This document shows positions 8,444-17,800 of a stretch of 39,357 nt of DNA, piece after piece (the first letter of the stretch is position 1; each line of letters opens with the position of its first letter). This stretch comes from Chitinophagia bacterium (lineage in GTDB: Bacteria > Bacteroidota > Bacteroidia > Chitinophagales > Chitinophagaceae). The translations under genes and the position numbers were made by a program. The notes below the pieces were generated by a model. That model was not told the DNA's origin and did no database searches. It saw only the letters and a list, made by a program, of their open reading frames with translations. The DNA is taken from contig RFVO01000011.1 of the NCBI GenBank assembly GCA_009928005.1, positions 1-39,357 on the forward strand, written 5' to 3'.

Positions 8444-9439
8444 ATGCGTTTATTATTTATACGTTTTTCTTCTATTGGCGATATTGTTTTAACCACTCCG
8501 GCGGTTCGCTGTGCAAAAAATCAAATACCAGGTGTTGAAATACATTTTTTAACCAAGCTTTCTATGAAAGATTTGGTGATAGGAAATCCGAATATTGATC
8601 ATTTTCATTTTTTGGATAATAATTTAGACAATACTATTGAATCTTTACAACAAATACCCTTTGACTACATTATAGACTTGCATCACAACATTCGAACTTG
8701 GAAAATAAAAAAAGCTTTAGGGGTTCCTGCTTTTTCTTATAAGAAATTGAGTCTTCAAAAATGGTTACTTGCCAAGCTGCAAATAAACCTTTTGCCCAAG
8801 ACCCATGTATGTGATAGGTATATCGACACCCTTCAACATTTTAACGTAATCAATGATGAAAAAGGTTTAGATTATTTTTTTCCTAAGGACTTTCATTTTC
8901 AAGCCTCTAACTTACCCACTAGTCATTTGGCTGGTTTTGTAGCTTTTGTTATCGGGGCTTCTTATTTGAATAAAAAAATGCCTGTTCAAAAATGGATTGA
9001 ACTAGCAAAGCAAATAAAAAAGCCCATTATACTTATTGGAGGAAAAGAAGATATTGCCTTAGCTTCTGCATTAACAGCTGCGGCTCCCGATTTTATATAC
9101 AATGCTGCTGGTAAATATGACTTAAAAGAATCGGCCAGTATTATTCAAATGTCACAAGTTGTTGTTTCGCATGATACTGGCTTTTTACATGTAGCAGCAG
9201 CTTTTCATAAACCCACTATTACTATTTGGGGGGCGACGAGCCCTGTCTTGCAGTTTGAAGCCTATTATTCAGTTGATGCTAAATCCCCTCATTTTAATTC
9301 TATTGTACCTAACTTAAATTGCCAACCTTGTTCAAAGCAGGGAGAAAATAAATGTCCTCAAGGTCATTTTGCTTGTATGCGCTTGCAAAATATAAATACA
9401 CTTACTACAAAGGTAAATGAGTATTATAAAGCCATATAA
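8444..9439 (+). CDS. Glycosyltransferase family 9 (heptosyltransferase-like)
   Basis: This 331-aa GT-B glycosyltransferase resembles the heptosyltransferases of lipopolysaccharide core synthesis. The N-terminus MRLLFIRFSSIGDIVLTTPAVR is the GT9 acceptor-domain signature. FVIGASYLNKKMPVQKWIEL opens the nucleotide-sugar domain and VVSHDTGFLHVAAAFHKPTI is its conserved C-terminal loop. The Cys-rich tail CQPCSKQGENKCPQGHFACM is, as I recall, frequent in Bacteroidota GT9 proteins. The enzyme works on the cytoplasmic face of the inner membrane. It is the last gene of the operon and is followed immediately by a terminator. Whether the sugar is heptose cannot be told. Confidence 0.9.
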   Translation: MRLLFIRFSSIGDIVLTTPAVRCAKNQIPGVEIHFLTKLSMKDLVIGNPNIDHFHFLDNNLDNTIESLQQIPFDYIIDLHHNIRTWKIKKALGVPAFSYKKLSLQKWLLAKLQINLLPKTHVCDRYIDTLQHFNVINDEKGLDYFFPKDFHFQASNLPTSHLAGFVAFVIGASYLNKKMPVQKWIELAKQIKKPIILIGGKEDIALASALTAAAPDFIYNAAGKYDLKESASIIQMSQVVVSHDTGFLHVAAAFHKPTITIWGATSPVLQFEAYYSVDAKSPHFNSIVPNLNCQPCSKQGENKCPQGHFACMRLQNINTLTTKVNEYYKAI

Positions 9440-9474
9440 AAAAGCCTCCTACATTTTAGTAGAAGGCTTTTTTA
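9440..9474. terminator. Bidirectional terminator between the GT9 operon and mdh
   Basis: AAAGCCT-C-CTAC pairs with GTAG-A-AGGCTTT around an ATTTTA loop, with one mismatch. Runs of A on the left and T on the right let it serve the plus-strand GT9 operon and the minus-strand mdh transcript. Confidence 0.88.
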
Positions 9475-9520
9475 ATAAATAAGTATTAAATATTCCTTAT
9501 GAGACTATTGATTATGAGAC

Positions 9521-10450
9521 TTACAATGTTTTTAATACATCGTTCATGCTTCTAACAGCGTCGGCGCTTTTGTTAAAGGCAGCTTGCTCATCAGCAGATA
9601 AATCCATGGCAACAATTTTCTCCCAGCCGTTCTTACCAATGACTACTGGAACGCCTAAGCAAATATCTTTTTGACCATATTCTCCATTTAAGCTTACGCA
9701 ACAAGTAAATAATTTTTTCTCATCTCTCAGAATACTTTCTACAAGAGCTGCTCCTGCTGCACCCGGTGCATACCAGGCAGAGGTACCTAACAATTTGGTA
9801 AGTGTTGCACCACCCACCATGGTATCATTTACAATTTTCTCTTGTGCAGCTGTATCTAAAAATTGAGTGACTGGTATACTATTCCAAGTAGCATGCTTAA
9901 TTAAAGGAATCATTGTGGTATCGCCATGACCACCAACTACAATGGCGTTTAAGTCAGCAGGGCTGCAATCTAAGGCAGTGCTTAATTGATATTTGAAACG
10001 AGCGCTGTCTAAAGTACCACCCATTCCAATAATTCTATGTTTAGGTAAACCAGTAGACTGTAAAGCTAAATAAGTCATCGTATCCATTGGATTACTAATA
10101 ACAATTATAATTGCATTAGGGGAGAATTTTAAAATATTCTCACAAACCCCTTTTACAATACCTGCATTGGTACCAATTAATTCTTCACGTGTCATTCCTG
10201 GTTTACGAGGTAAGCCTGAAGTTATAACAACCACATCTGAATTAGCCGTTTTGCTATAATCATTGGTGCAACCACTAATTTTTGTATCAAAACCTAATAA
10301 AGCAGCAGTCTGCATCATATCCTGTGCTTTTCCTTCTGCAAATCCTTCTTTAATATCTAATAATACTAATTCATTTGCTAATTCTTTGCGAGCAATATTG
10401 TCTGCACATGTTGCACCAACTGCTCCTGCACCCACTACTGTAACTTTCAT
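9521..10450 (-). CDS. mdh: Malate dehydrogenase (LDH-like, NAD-dependent)
   Basis: This 309-aa enzyme oxidises malate to oxaloacetate with NAD in the citric acid cycle. The Rossmann motif is VGAGAVGATCADN (GxGxxG, residues 7-12), with Asp32 in LLDIKEG after beta-2 favouring NAD. PRKPGMTREEL (81-91) supplies the substrate-binding arginines 82 and 88 that mark malate rather than lactate, R151 is the third arginine, and VGGHGDTTMIP carries the catalytic His175. The length matches the usual 305-315 aa. A TAACTTTG box lies 40 nt upstream, so mdh is likely transcribed separately from the operon above it and ends at the bidirectional terminator. Confidence 0.96.
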   Translation of the reverse strand: MKVTVVGAGAVGATCADNIARKELANELVLLDIKEGFAEGKAQDMMQTAALLGFDTKISGCTNDYSKTANSDVVVITSGLPRKPGMTREELIGTNAGIVKGVCENILKFSPNAIIIVISNPMDTMTYLALQSTGLPKHRIIGMGGTLDSARFKYQLSTALDCSPADLNAIVVGGHGDTTMIPLIKHATWNSIPVTQFLDTAAQEKIVNDTMVGGATLTKLLGTSAWYAPGAAGAALVESILRDEKKLFTCCVSLNGEYGQKDICLGVPVVIGKNGWEKIVAMDLSADEQAAFNKSADAVRSMNDVLKTL

Positions 10451-10490
10451 AGTATGTATTTTTTATTTTTTTGTTTTATTTTTTACGGGA

Positions 10491-10498
10491 CAAAGTTA
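10491..10498 (-). promoter_or_regulatory. Putative -7 box of the mdh promoter
   Basis: The minus strand reads TAACTTTG, an exact TAnnTTTG match, one base from the stop codon of the upstream thioredoxin-like gene and 40 nt before mdh. The -33 TTG is not at ideal spacing. Confidence 0.5.
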
Positions 10499-10499
10499 G

Positions 10500-11000
10500 T
10501 TATTTACCTTCTATTATTTTAATCAATTCAAAAACATCTGCGCCTTGTTCATACACTTTTAACAAAACCCCTTTTTGGTATAGTGCCACAAAAGGGGTCA
10601 TTCTTGGACGGTAAAAAGTAGGTAGGGTAAAATTAGGGTCACGGCCAATGATTACATTGGGCTTATCTACTAAATTATACTTAACTGCGAATTTCTTGAT
10701 AGACTCCATATCACGGTAGCTATCCCAAATAAATAATACATTTTTAAACTTTTCTGCATACTTATTGATGTCGCTTGCCTCTTTCTCGCAATGTGGGCAG
10801 TCGGGACTAAATATAATAATACAAGTAAAAGCATATTTAGGCATTTGTTTATTGGTAATTTCTTTACCATCCACTGAGGTAATAGAAAACGGGGGTATTT
10901 TATTATCTTTTAAATAAGGAGCACTAGGATCTCCTGTTGTTTGCGCATTTATTGGTGCAATAAATAAAAAACTTAGTAAGGCAGCAAATAGATATTTCAT
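10500..11000 (-). CDS. Periplasmic thioredoxin-like (TlpA/ResA-type) protein
   Basis: This 166-aa protein has a signal peptide (MKYLFAALLSFLFIAPINAQ, cleavage after about residue 20). It contains a thioredoxin fold with the redox motif C68-P-H-C71 in FSPDCPHCEKEA. KIPPFSITSVDGKEI is the TlpA/AhpC-type first strand, and RMTPFVALYQKGVLLKVYEQG holds the cis-Pro region. It probably acts as a periplasmic thiol-disulfide oxidoreductase, but the partner is unknown. It lies 54 nt downstream of the MlaF-like gene on the same strand. Its stop codon nearly touches the mdh -7 box. Confidence 0.83.
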   Translation of the reverse strand: MKYLFAALLSFLFIAPINAQTTGDPSAPYLKDNKIPPFSITSVDGKEITNKQMPKYAFTCIIIFSPDCPHCEKEASDINKYAEKFKNVLFIWDSYRDMESIKKFAVKYNLVDKPNVIIGRDPNFTLPTFYRPRMTPFVALYQKGVLLKVYEQGADVFELIKIIEGK

Positions 11001-11054
11001 ATTTTGACTTTAAGTGTTATATATTTTTTTAAAATGTAAAATTTTTTTATAGGA

Positions 11055-11828
11055 TTATTTCTTTTCAGTGGATTGCATTCTCATTGCTTTGGCATCTTGT
11101 AAAAACTCAGAGGCAAAAATAAAATCATTGAGTAGTTTATTTTCACTATATATAATGTCTTTCTTAGAGCCTTCCCATTCTTTTTTACCTTGGTGTAAAT
11201 AAATAATATGATTGCCTATTTCCATTACACTATTCATGTCATGGGTAACTACAATGGTAGTGATATTGAATTCAATGGTTAACTCTTCAATTAGTTTATC
11301 AATAACCATAGAGGTTTGTGGGTCTAAGCCTGAATTGGGTTCATCGCAAAATAAATATTTGGGTTTCATCACCAAGGCTCGAGCTAGTCCTACTCTTTTT
11401 TTCATCCCTCCACTTAATTCGGCAGGAAATTTATTATTTACGCCTTCTAACTGAACACGGGCTAAGATTTCATTTACTTTTATTTTCTTTTCAGCAATAG
11501 ATAAAGTAGAAAACATATCTAAAGGAAATTTTACATTATCTTCTACCGTTAAAGAATCGAATAAGGCGTTACCTTGAAAAAGCATACCTAGATTTTGTCT
11601 TAATTCCTTTCGCTCTTCCTTGCCCATTGCAGAAAAAGACATTTTATCAAATAGTATTTCACCATTGTCGGCTTTAAGTAAATCGACAATACATTTTACT
11701 AAAACGGTCTTACCGCTTCCGCTTGTGCCAATGATTAAATTACAAATACCAGGTTTAAATTGGGCGCTGATATCATCTATGACAACTTTGTCGCCAAACT
11801 TTTTGCTAATATTTTGTATTTCAATCAT
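11055..11828 (-). CDS. mlaF: ABC transporter ATP-binding protein, MlaF type
   Basis: This 257-aa ATPase belongs to the Mla/MCE phospholipid-transport ABC group. Walker A is GTSGSGKT (34-41), the Q-loop is MLFQGNALFDSLTVEDN, the signature is ELSGGMKKRVGLARALV (from 137), and Walker B is YLFCDEPNSGLDP (158-170), followed by an H-loop VTHDMNSV. The SGGM(K/R)(K/R)R signature and the DEPNSGLDP form are typical of MlaF. The start lies 5 nt after lysA on the same strand. The matching MlaE-like permease is not adjacent but at 22421-23158, and no MCE-domain gene is in the window. The pairing of the two is inferred. Confidence 0.87.
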   Translation of the reverse strand: MIEIQNISKKFGDKVVIDDISAQFKPGICNLIIGTSGSGKTVLVKCIVDLLKADNGEILFDKMSFSAMGKEERKELRQNLGMLFQGNALFDSLTVEDNVKFPLDMFSTLSIAEKKIKVNEILARVQLEGVNNKFPAELSGGMKKRVGLARALVMKPKYLFCDEPNSGLDPQTSMVIDKLIEELTIEFNITTIVVTHDMNSVMEIGNHIIYLHQGKKEWEGSKKDIIYSENKLLNDFIFASEFLQDAKAMRMQSTEKK

Positions 11829-11833
11829 AATAA

Positions 11834-13048
11834 TTAGCTTAAAGGTGTTTGTAGTCGAAGTAAGTCCTCGAAAGTATCGGCCCTGCTAATTAAGGTAGCC
11901 TTTCCGTTTTTATATAAAACTTGAGCAGGCTTATACCTAGCATTATAATTACTTGACATTTCATAACCATATGCGCCTGCATTAAAAAATACTAAGTAAT
12001 CTCCTTCTTCAATACTTGCTATAGGGCGGTCCCAGGCAAAGGTGTCGGTCTCGCATATATTACCCACCACTGCATAGTTTTTTAAATTCTTGTGAGGTGC
12101 AGAAATGTTTATAATATGATGATAAGCATCATAAAACATTGGTCTTATTAAATGGTTTAAGCCACTATTTATGCCTGCAAATTCAATATCGCCCGATTTT
12201 TTTAAAACATTTACCTGTGTAATAAAATAACCTGACTCACTCACTAAATATTTTCCGGGTTCAAACCAAGCGGTAAGGTTGCGCCCCATTTTAGCAGACA
12301 GTTTTTCCATAATTTTATTTACCTCTGCACCAAGTAAAGCAATATCTGTTCCTTTTTCTTCTGGCATATAAGGAACTTTGAAACCACCTCCAAAATCTAA
12401 AATATTGACTGTAGGAAAATCGGGTAATAATTCTTCAAACACTTTAGCTGATTCTAAAAAAACGGCTACATCTTTAATTTCACTGCCCGTATGAATATGT
12501 AAAGCACTAATATTAATGCCGTACTTTTTTTGAATATTTTTTAAAGTTTCTTTTTCTGTGAAAGGAATACCAAACTTGCTTTTATTATGACCAGTCGAAA
12601 TTTTTAAATTCCCTCCAGCCATAATATCAGGTCTAATTCTTATACCTACCGGGTATCTGTTACCGAATGCTGCACCAAATTTTTCTAAATTTGAAAGGCT
12701 GTCAATATTTACATGCACACCCAAGCTTACCACTTCTTTTATTTCTTCGAATGCAACACTATTGCTGGTGTATAAAATATTTTCAACATGAAATCCAACA
12801 TGCATAGCTAATTTAACTTCGTTAATAGAACTGCAGTCAATATTACAGCCCACCTTTTTAACAAGGTTTAATATATGGATATTGGTAAGTGCTTTAGAAG
12901 CGTAAAAAAATCTTGTAGACTTATTTGAAAAATGAGTTAATAAGTTTTGGTACTGCGCTTCAATTTTTTCGCCATGGTAAACATACAGTGGCGTGCCATA
13001 GGTATTGGCAGCTTTATTTAGTTCTTCATAAGTTAAACTAGGATTCAT
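11834..13048 (-). CDS. lysA: Diaminopimelate decarboxylase
   Basis: This 404-aa PLP enzyme decarboxylates meso-diaminopimelate to L-lysine in the cytoplasm. It is an alanine-racemase-fold (type III) decarboxylase: FFYASKALTN carries the PLP lysine K52, ALHIHTGSEI and LDFGGGF bind the phosphate, CETDTFAWDR supplies the catalytic cysteine, and GAYGYEMSSNYNAR is the C-terminal active-site loop. Its length is normal for the family. The first 11 nt overlap the end of scpB, which suggests translational coupling, and mlaF follows 5 nt later. Confidence 0.94.
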   Translation of the reverse strand: MNPSLTYEELNKAANTYGTPLYVYHGEKIEAQYQNLLTHFSNKSTRFFYASKALTNIHILNLVKKVGCNIDCSSINEVKLAMHVGFHVENILYTSNSVAFEEIKEVVSLGVHVNIDSLSNLEKFGAAFGNRYPVGIRIRPDIMAGGNLKISTGHNKSKFGIPFTEKETLKNIQKKYGINISALHIHTGSEIKDVAVFLESAKVFEELLPDFPTVNILDFGGGFKVPYMPEEKGTDIALLGAEVNKIMEKLSAKMGRNLTAWFEPGKYLVSESGYFITQVNVLKKSGDIEFAGINSGLNHLIRPMFYDAYHHIINISAPHKNLKNYAVVGNICETDTFAWDRPIASIEEGDYLVFFNAGAYGYEMSSNYNARYKPAQVLYKNGKATLISRADTFEDLLRLQTPLS

Positions 13049-13709
13049 TATTGCCGTCTGTTTCTGCAGGTAAGTTAGGTGTTTCTTCCTCTTCGGTTTG
13101 TTCTAAAACACTATTGTCTGTGAAGTCTTCAGGCTTAATCACAGTCGCTTCTACCAATTGATCGGCTAAAACTTCTCTAATTTTTGGTAAATCGTCGGTA
13201 GAATTTATGCCAAAATAATCCATGAAGTTTTTGGAAGTTGAATATACTAATGGCTTACCTGGTAAATGTTCGTTGCGACCACTTATAGTAATTAATTCCT
13301 TCTCTAATAATTTTTGAATAGAGTAATCGCTGTTAACACCTCTAATAGCTTCCACTTCACCTTTTGTGATAGGTTGTTTGTAAGCTACTATTGCTAAAGA
13401 TTCTAAAGCAGCATTTGAAAGTCGCTTTAAAAATTTATCTCCATTTAATTGAGCAATAGTTTTATGAAAATCGGGCTTGGTTAAAAATTGCCAACCACCG
13501 CCACTTTGTTTTAATTCAAAAGGATAAAATTCAGTGCTGTATTTTTCTTGTATACCTTTTAGGGCACTTTCAACTTGGTCTAAACTAATACGCTCTTCTA
13601 AAAATCCAAAAGCATTATTAATAAGCTCTGTGATATCATTTGCGTTCAATGCTTTTTCACTTGCAAAAATAAGCGCTTCAATATGAGGTATGATTTGACT
13701 AATTTCCAT
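13038..13709 (-). CDS. scpB: Segregation and condensation protein ScpB
   Basis: This 223-aa subunit of the SMC-ScpAB condensin complex acts in chromosome compaction and segregation. It shows two winged-helix domains: IIPHIEALIFASEKALNANDI at the N-terminus, and LSNAALESLAIVAYKQPITKGEVEAIRGVNSDYSIQKLLEK, the most conserved stretch. LPGKPLVYSTSKNFMDYFGI is the second conserved block, and the tail is acidic (EQTEEEETPNLPAE). scpA and smc are not in the window. It starts 12 nt after atpG and overlaps lysA by 11 nt, so the three share a transcript. Confidence 0.93.
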   Translation of the reverse strand: MEISQIIPHIEALIFASEKALNANDITELINNAFGFLEERISLDQVESALKGIQEKYSTEFYPFELKQSGGGWQFLTKPDFHKTIAQLNGDKFLKRLSNAALESLAIVAYKQPITKGEVEAIRGVNSDYSIQKLLEKELITISGRNEHLPGKPLVYSTSKNFMDYFGINSTDDLPKIREVLADQLVEATVIKPEDFTDNSVLEQTEEEETPNLPAETDGNNES

Positions 13710-13721
13710 AATAGTTGGGTC

Positions 13722-14591
13722 TTAACCGTTTAATGCAGCAGCACCACTTACAATTTCCGTTAATTCGGTTGTAATAGCAGCTTGACGCGCACGGTTATAT
13801 GATAATTTCAATGATTTTAATAATTCGTTTGCGTTTTCACTTGCTTTGTCCATTGCAGTCATTCTTGCGCCATGCTCACTTGCATTGGCGTCTAATACTG
13901 CCTTAAATAATTGTGTGTTTAAAATCTTAGGCATTAACTCTGCTACCAACACTTCTTTCTGTGGTTCAAAAATGAAATCAGTTTTTTTCTTGTTTCCTTT
14001 TTTAGTGAAAGTGGGTATAGGTAAGAAGGCTTCTGCAGTTGGTAACTGAGTGGCTGCATTTTTAAACTCACTATAAATAATTTCTATCGCATCAAATTCT
14101 TTATTTGAAAATGCAGTCATTGCAGCTTTTGCTGCAGTTTGAACATTTTCGAATTTTAAATTCAAGAAAATATCTTTAAATTCGGCATTGGTTTTATAAC
14201 CTATTTTGGTTAAGCTCTCATATCCTTTCTTTCCAATATTCCAAATAGTAATATTTTTATTAGCGTATTTTTCAGCTATCGTTGTCTTAGCTAATTTTAC
14301 TAAGTTAGCATTGTATCCACCACATAAACCTCTATCAGAAGTAATTACAATTATTAAAACATTATTCACAGGACGCGTTTCGGCTAATGCTAAATTCATA
14401 TCACCATCTAAGCTTCCCATAATATTGCTTAACATTTCTTGCAACTTACGCGTGTAGGGTCTCATTTGAGTGATTGCTTCTTGCGCACGGCGTAATTTGG
14501 CAGCACTTACCATTTTCATGGCCTTAGTTAACTGCTGCGTACTTTGGGTACTTTTTATTCTATTTCTTACTTCGTTTAATTGACCAGCCAT
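13722..14591 (-). CDS. atpG: ATP synthase F1 subunit gamma
   Basis: This 289-aa protein is the rotor shaft of F1-ATPase at the inner membrane. The N-terminal coiled coil (RNRIKSTQSTQQLTKAMKMVSAAKLRRAQ) and the C-terminal coiled coil (HGARMTAMDKASENANELL, then YNRARQAAITTELTEIVSGAAAL) are both intact, and ITSDRGLCGGYN is the central signature. No other atp gene lies nearby: upstream is the divergent secA and downstream is scpB. It therefore sits outside an atp operon and heads a mixed operon with scpB, lysA and mlaF. A strong promoter lies 63 nt upstream of the start. Confidence 0.96.
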   Translation of the reverse strand: MAGQLNEVRNRIKSTQSTQQLTKAMKMVSAAKLRRAQEAITQMRPYTRKLQEMLSNIMGSLDGDMNLALAETRPVNNVLIIVITSDRGLCGGYNANLVKLAKTTIAEKYANKNITIWNIGKKGYESLTKIGYKTNAEFKDIFLNLKFENVQTAAKAAMTAFSNKEFDAIEIIYSEFKNAATQLPTAEAFLPIPTFTKKGNKKKTDFIFEPQKEVLVAELMPKILNTQLFKAVLDANASEHGARMTAMDKASENANELLKSLKLSYNRARQAAITTELTEIVSGAAALNG

Positions 14592-14653
14592 AGCATTTTT
14601 TAGTTTCTGATGTTCAAGTGGGCCTGCTAAAATAGTAGGGCTCCAAAGGCGAG

Positions 14654-14684
14654 CAAAGGTATCATTTTTTCATCCATTTTTCAA
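14654..14684 (-). promoter_or_regulatory. Promoter of the atpG-scpB-lysA-mlaF operon
   Basis: On the minus strand TTG (14684-14682) is followed after 20 nt by TACCTTTG (14661-14654), a full match to the Bacteroidota -33/-7 consensus. This predicts a leader of about 60 nt before atpG. Confidence 0.8.
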
Positions 14685-14753
14685 TTTTAAGGCCATTCAT
14701 GTTATTTTTTATATTGGACCCCCCTTAAAACCCTCAAACTCACCCCAATTACT

Positions 14754-14761
14754 TAACTTTG
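14754..14761 (+). promoter_or_regulatory. Putative -7 box of the secA promoter
   Basis: TAACTTTG matches TAnnTTTG exactly and lies 46 nt before the secA start. No TTG is present at the expected upstream spacing. Confidence 0.45.
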
Positions 14762-14807
14762 GCACGCCTATTGAGTATAGGAAATAACACAATTATCAAG
14801 CAGGAAT

Positions 14808-17800
14808 ATGTTGCAAATTATAAGTAAACTTTTTGGAGGTTCTAAAAGTGAAAAAGACGTCAAAAAAATAGACCATTTAGTGGCCGTAATTAATGGCCAT
14901 TTTAATAGTTATAAAAGCCTTACCAACGACGAGTTAAGGTCAAAAACTACAGAATTTAAGGCTCGCATTAAGGCTTATTTAGCCGAAACCGATATTCAAA
15001 TTGAGGCCCTTCAGTCCGAGGCGGAAGCGCTTCCTACTAGCGACTTTATGGGTAGAGATGGCTTGTATGAACGTATTGATTTACTTAAAAAGGAAAGAGA
15101 TACTAGTTTGGAAAAGGTGCTTTGGGATATTTTGCCAGAAGCCTTTGCAGTGGTAAAGGAGGCGGCTCGCCGATTTACTGAAGAAGAGGAGTTGGTATCA
15201 ACAGCTACCCAATTGGACCGAGATTTATCTGTCAAAAAAGAATATATAAATATTAAGGGCGACCAGTCGGTATTCCAAACAACATGGAAGGCAGCAGGTA
15301 CACCCATTACTTGGAATATGGTGCACTATGATGTACAGCTATTAGGAGGTATTGTTTTACACCAAGGTAAGATTGCAGAAATGTCGACAGGCGAGGGTAA
15401 GACATTAGTGTCTACTTTACCAGCTTATTTAAATGCTCTTGCAGAAGAAGGGGTGCACATTGTAACAGTTAACGATTACTTAGCTAAAAGAGATAGTGAG
15501 TGGAATGGTACTTTATTTGAGTGGTTAGGTATTACTGTAGATTGTATAGATAAGCATCAGCCGAATTCTGAAGAACGTAGAAATGCTTATCGTGCAGGTA
15601 TTACTTATGGAACCAATAATGAATTTGGATTTGATTATCTAAGAGACAATATGGTGCATACGCCAGAAGAAATGGTGCAACGCAAACATCATTATGCGAT
15701 GGTGGATGAGGTGGATAGTGTTTTAATTGATGATGCGCGTACGCCTTTAATCATATCTGGTCCTATTGGTTATCAAACAGGAGAGCAACAATTTTTTGAA
15801 TTGAAACCAAGAATTGAAAAATTGGTGGAGATGCAAAAGAAAACAGTGAATCAGTTTTTAATTGAAGCAAAAAAGAAAATAGCAGAAGGTAACGACGATC
15901 CTAAGGATGGTGGAAAGGCTTTGTATACTGCATTTAGAGGCTTGCCTAAAAATAGTGCAATTATTAAATATTTAAGTGAGCCAGGAGTAAGAGTGAAATT
16001 GCAAAAAGCAGAAAACTTTTATTTAGCTGATCAGCAAAGAGAAATGCACAATGTAGACGTTGATTTATTTTTCCATATTGATGAAAAAAATAATTCAGTT
16101 GAATTAACCGATAAAGGTTTGCAATTAATTACGAAGCAAGGAGAAGATCCTAATTTCTTTTTATTACCTGATATAAGTGTGGCATTAAATGCTATTGATC
16201 AAAATGCAAACTTAAATGCGGAAGAAAAATTTCAACAAAAAGAAAGTATTATTACAGAATATAGTATTAAGGCCGATCGTATTCACACCGTGAATCAATT
16301 ATTAAAAGCCTATACTTTATTTGATAACGATGTGGAGTATGTAGTCATTGATGGGCAAGTAAAAATTGTAGATGAGCAAACGGGTCGTATCATGGAAGGC
16401 CGTCGTTATTCAGACGGATTACACCAAGCCATTGAAGCCAAAGAAAATGTAAAAATTGAAGCAGCTACACAAACTTATGCAACTATTACTTTGCAGAACT
16501 TTTTCAGAATGTACCATAAATTAGCAGGTATGACAGGTACTGCTGAAACAGAAGCAGCAGAGTTTTGGAGTATTTATAAATTAGATGTGGTTTCTATTCC
16601 TACCAATATTCCAGCTATTAGAAAAGACGAACAAGATTTAGTGTATAAAACTAAGCGTGAAAAATTAGGGGCAGTTATTGAAGCCATTGTTACTTTAAGA
16701 GATCAAGGCCGACCAGTTTTATGCGGTACTACTTCTGTAGAGGTAAGTGAATTATTAAGTAGAATGTTGCGTCAGCAAAATATTCCACACAATGTACTCA
16801 ACGCCAAACAACATGCACGTGAAGCACAGGTAGTTGCGGAAGCTGGTTTAACTGGAGCGGTTACCATTGCCACCAATATGGCAGGTCGTGGAACCGATAT
16901 TAAATTAAGTCCTGAAGTAAAAGCAGCTGGTGGTTTAGCTATACTTGGTACAGAGCGTCACGAGTCTCGTCGTGTAGACAGACAATTACGTGGACGTGCT
17001 GGAAGACAAGGTGATCCAGGTTCTTCTCAATTCTTTATTTCTTTGGAAGATGATTTAATGCGCATGTTTGGAAGTGAGCGTATTGCTAAAGTGATGGACT
17101 TTGCCGGTTACAAAGAAGGGGAAGTTATTCAGCATAGCATGATTACAAAATCTATTGAGCGTGCACAGAAAAAAGTGGAGGAAAATAACTTTGGTGTGAG
17201 AAAGCGTTTATTGGAATATGATGATGTGATGAACAAACAAAGAACTGTGATTTATAAAAAAAGAAATCATGCTTTATTTGGAGAGAGACTGGCCTTGGAC
17301 TTAGACAATGCATTTTATCAAGTGATTGAAGGCATGGTAACGAATTATAAATTGAACAACGATTATGAAGGTTTAAAATTATCCTTAATTGTTCAAACCG
17401 GTTTTGATACTAAAATAACACAAGAAGAATTTAAGTCCGCTAATGATGCTAGTTTGGTGGAGTTGGTTTATCAAGAAGCCATTGCACATTATGAGTATAA
17501 GAAAAAGGATATGATGAAACAAAGCATTCCTGTTTTCAAAAACATTAGAAAAAATCAAGGAGCGCATATTGAAAATGTAATTGTTCCTGTAGGCGATGGG
17601 AAAATTGCTTACAATGTACTTGTAAACTTAGATAAAAATATTAGTACTGAAGGGGCAACACTAGCTGCTCAAGCAGAAAAAAATATTGCTTTAAGCCTTA
17701 TTGATGATGCATGGAAAGAACATTTAAGAGCTATGGACGATTTAAAGCAATCGGTTCAAACAGCTACTTATGAACAAAAGGACCCGCTCGTAATTTATAA

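Noticed and set aside
11212..11500. Two plus-strand ORFs inside the mlaF gene
   Set aside because: They are antisense to conserved ABC ATPase motifs and have no recognisable features.
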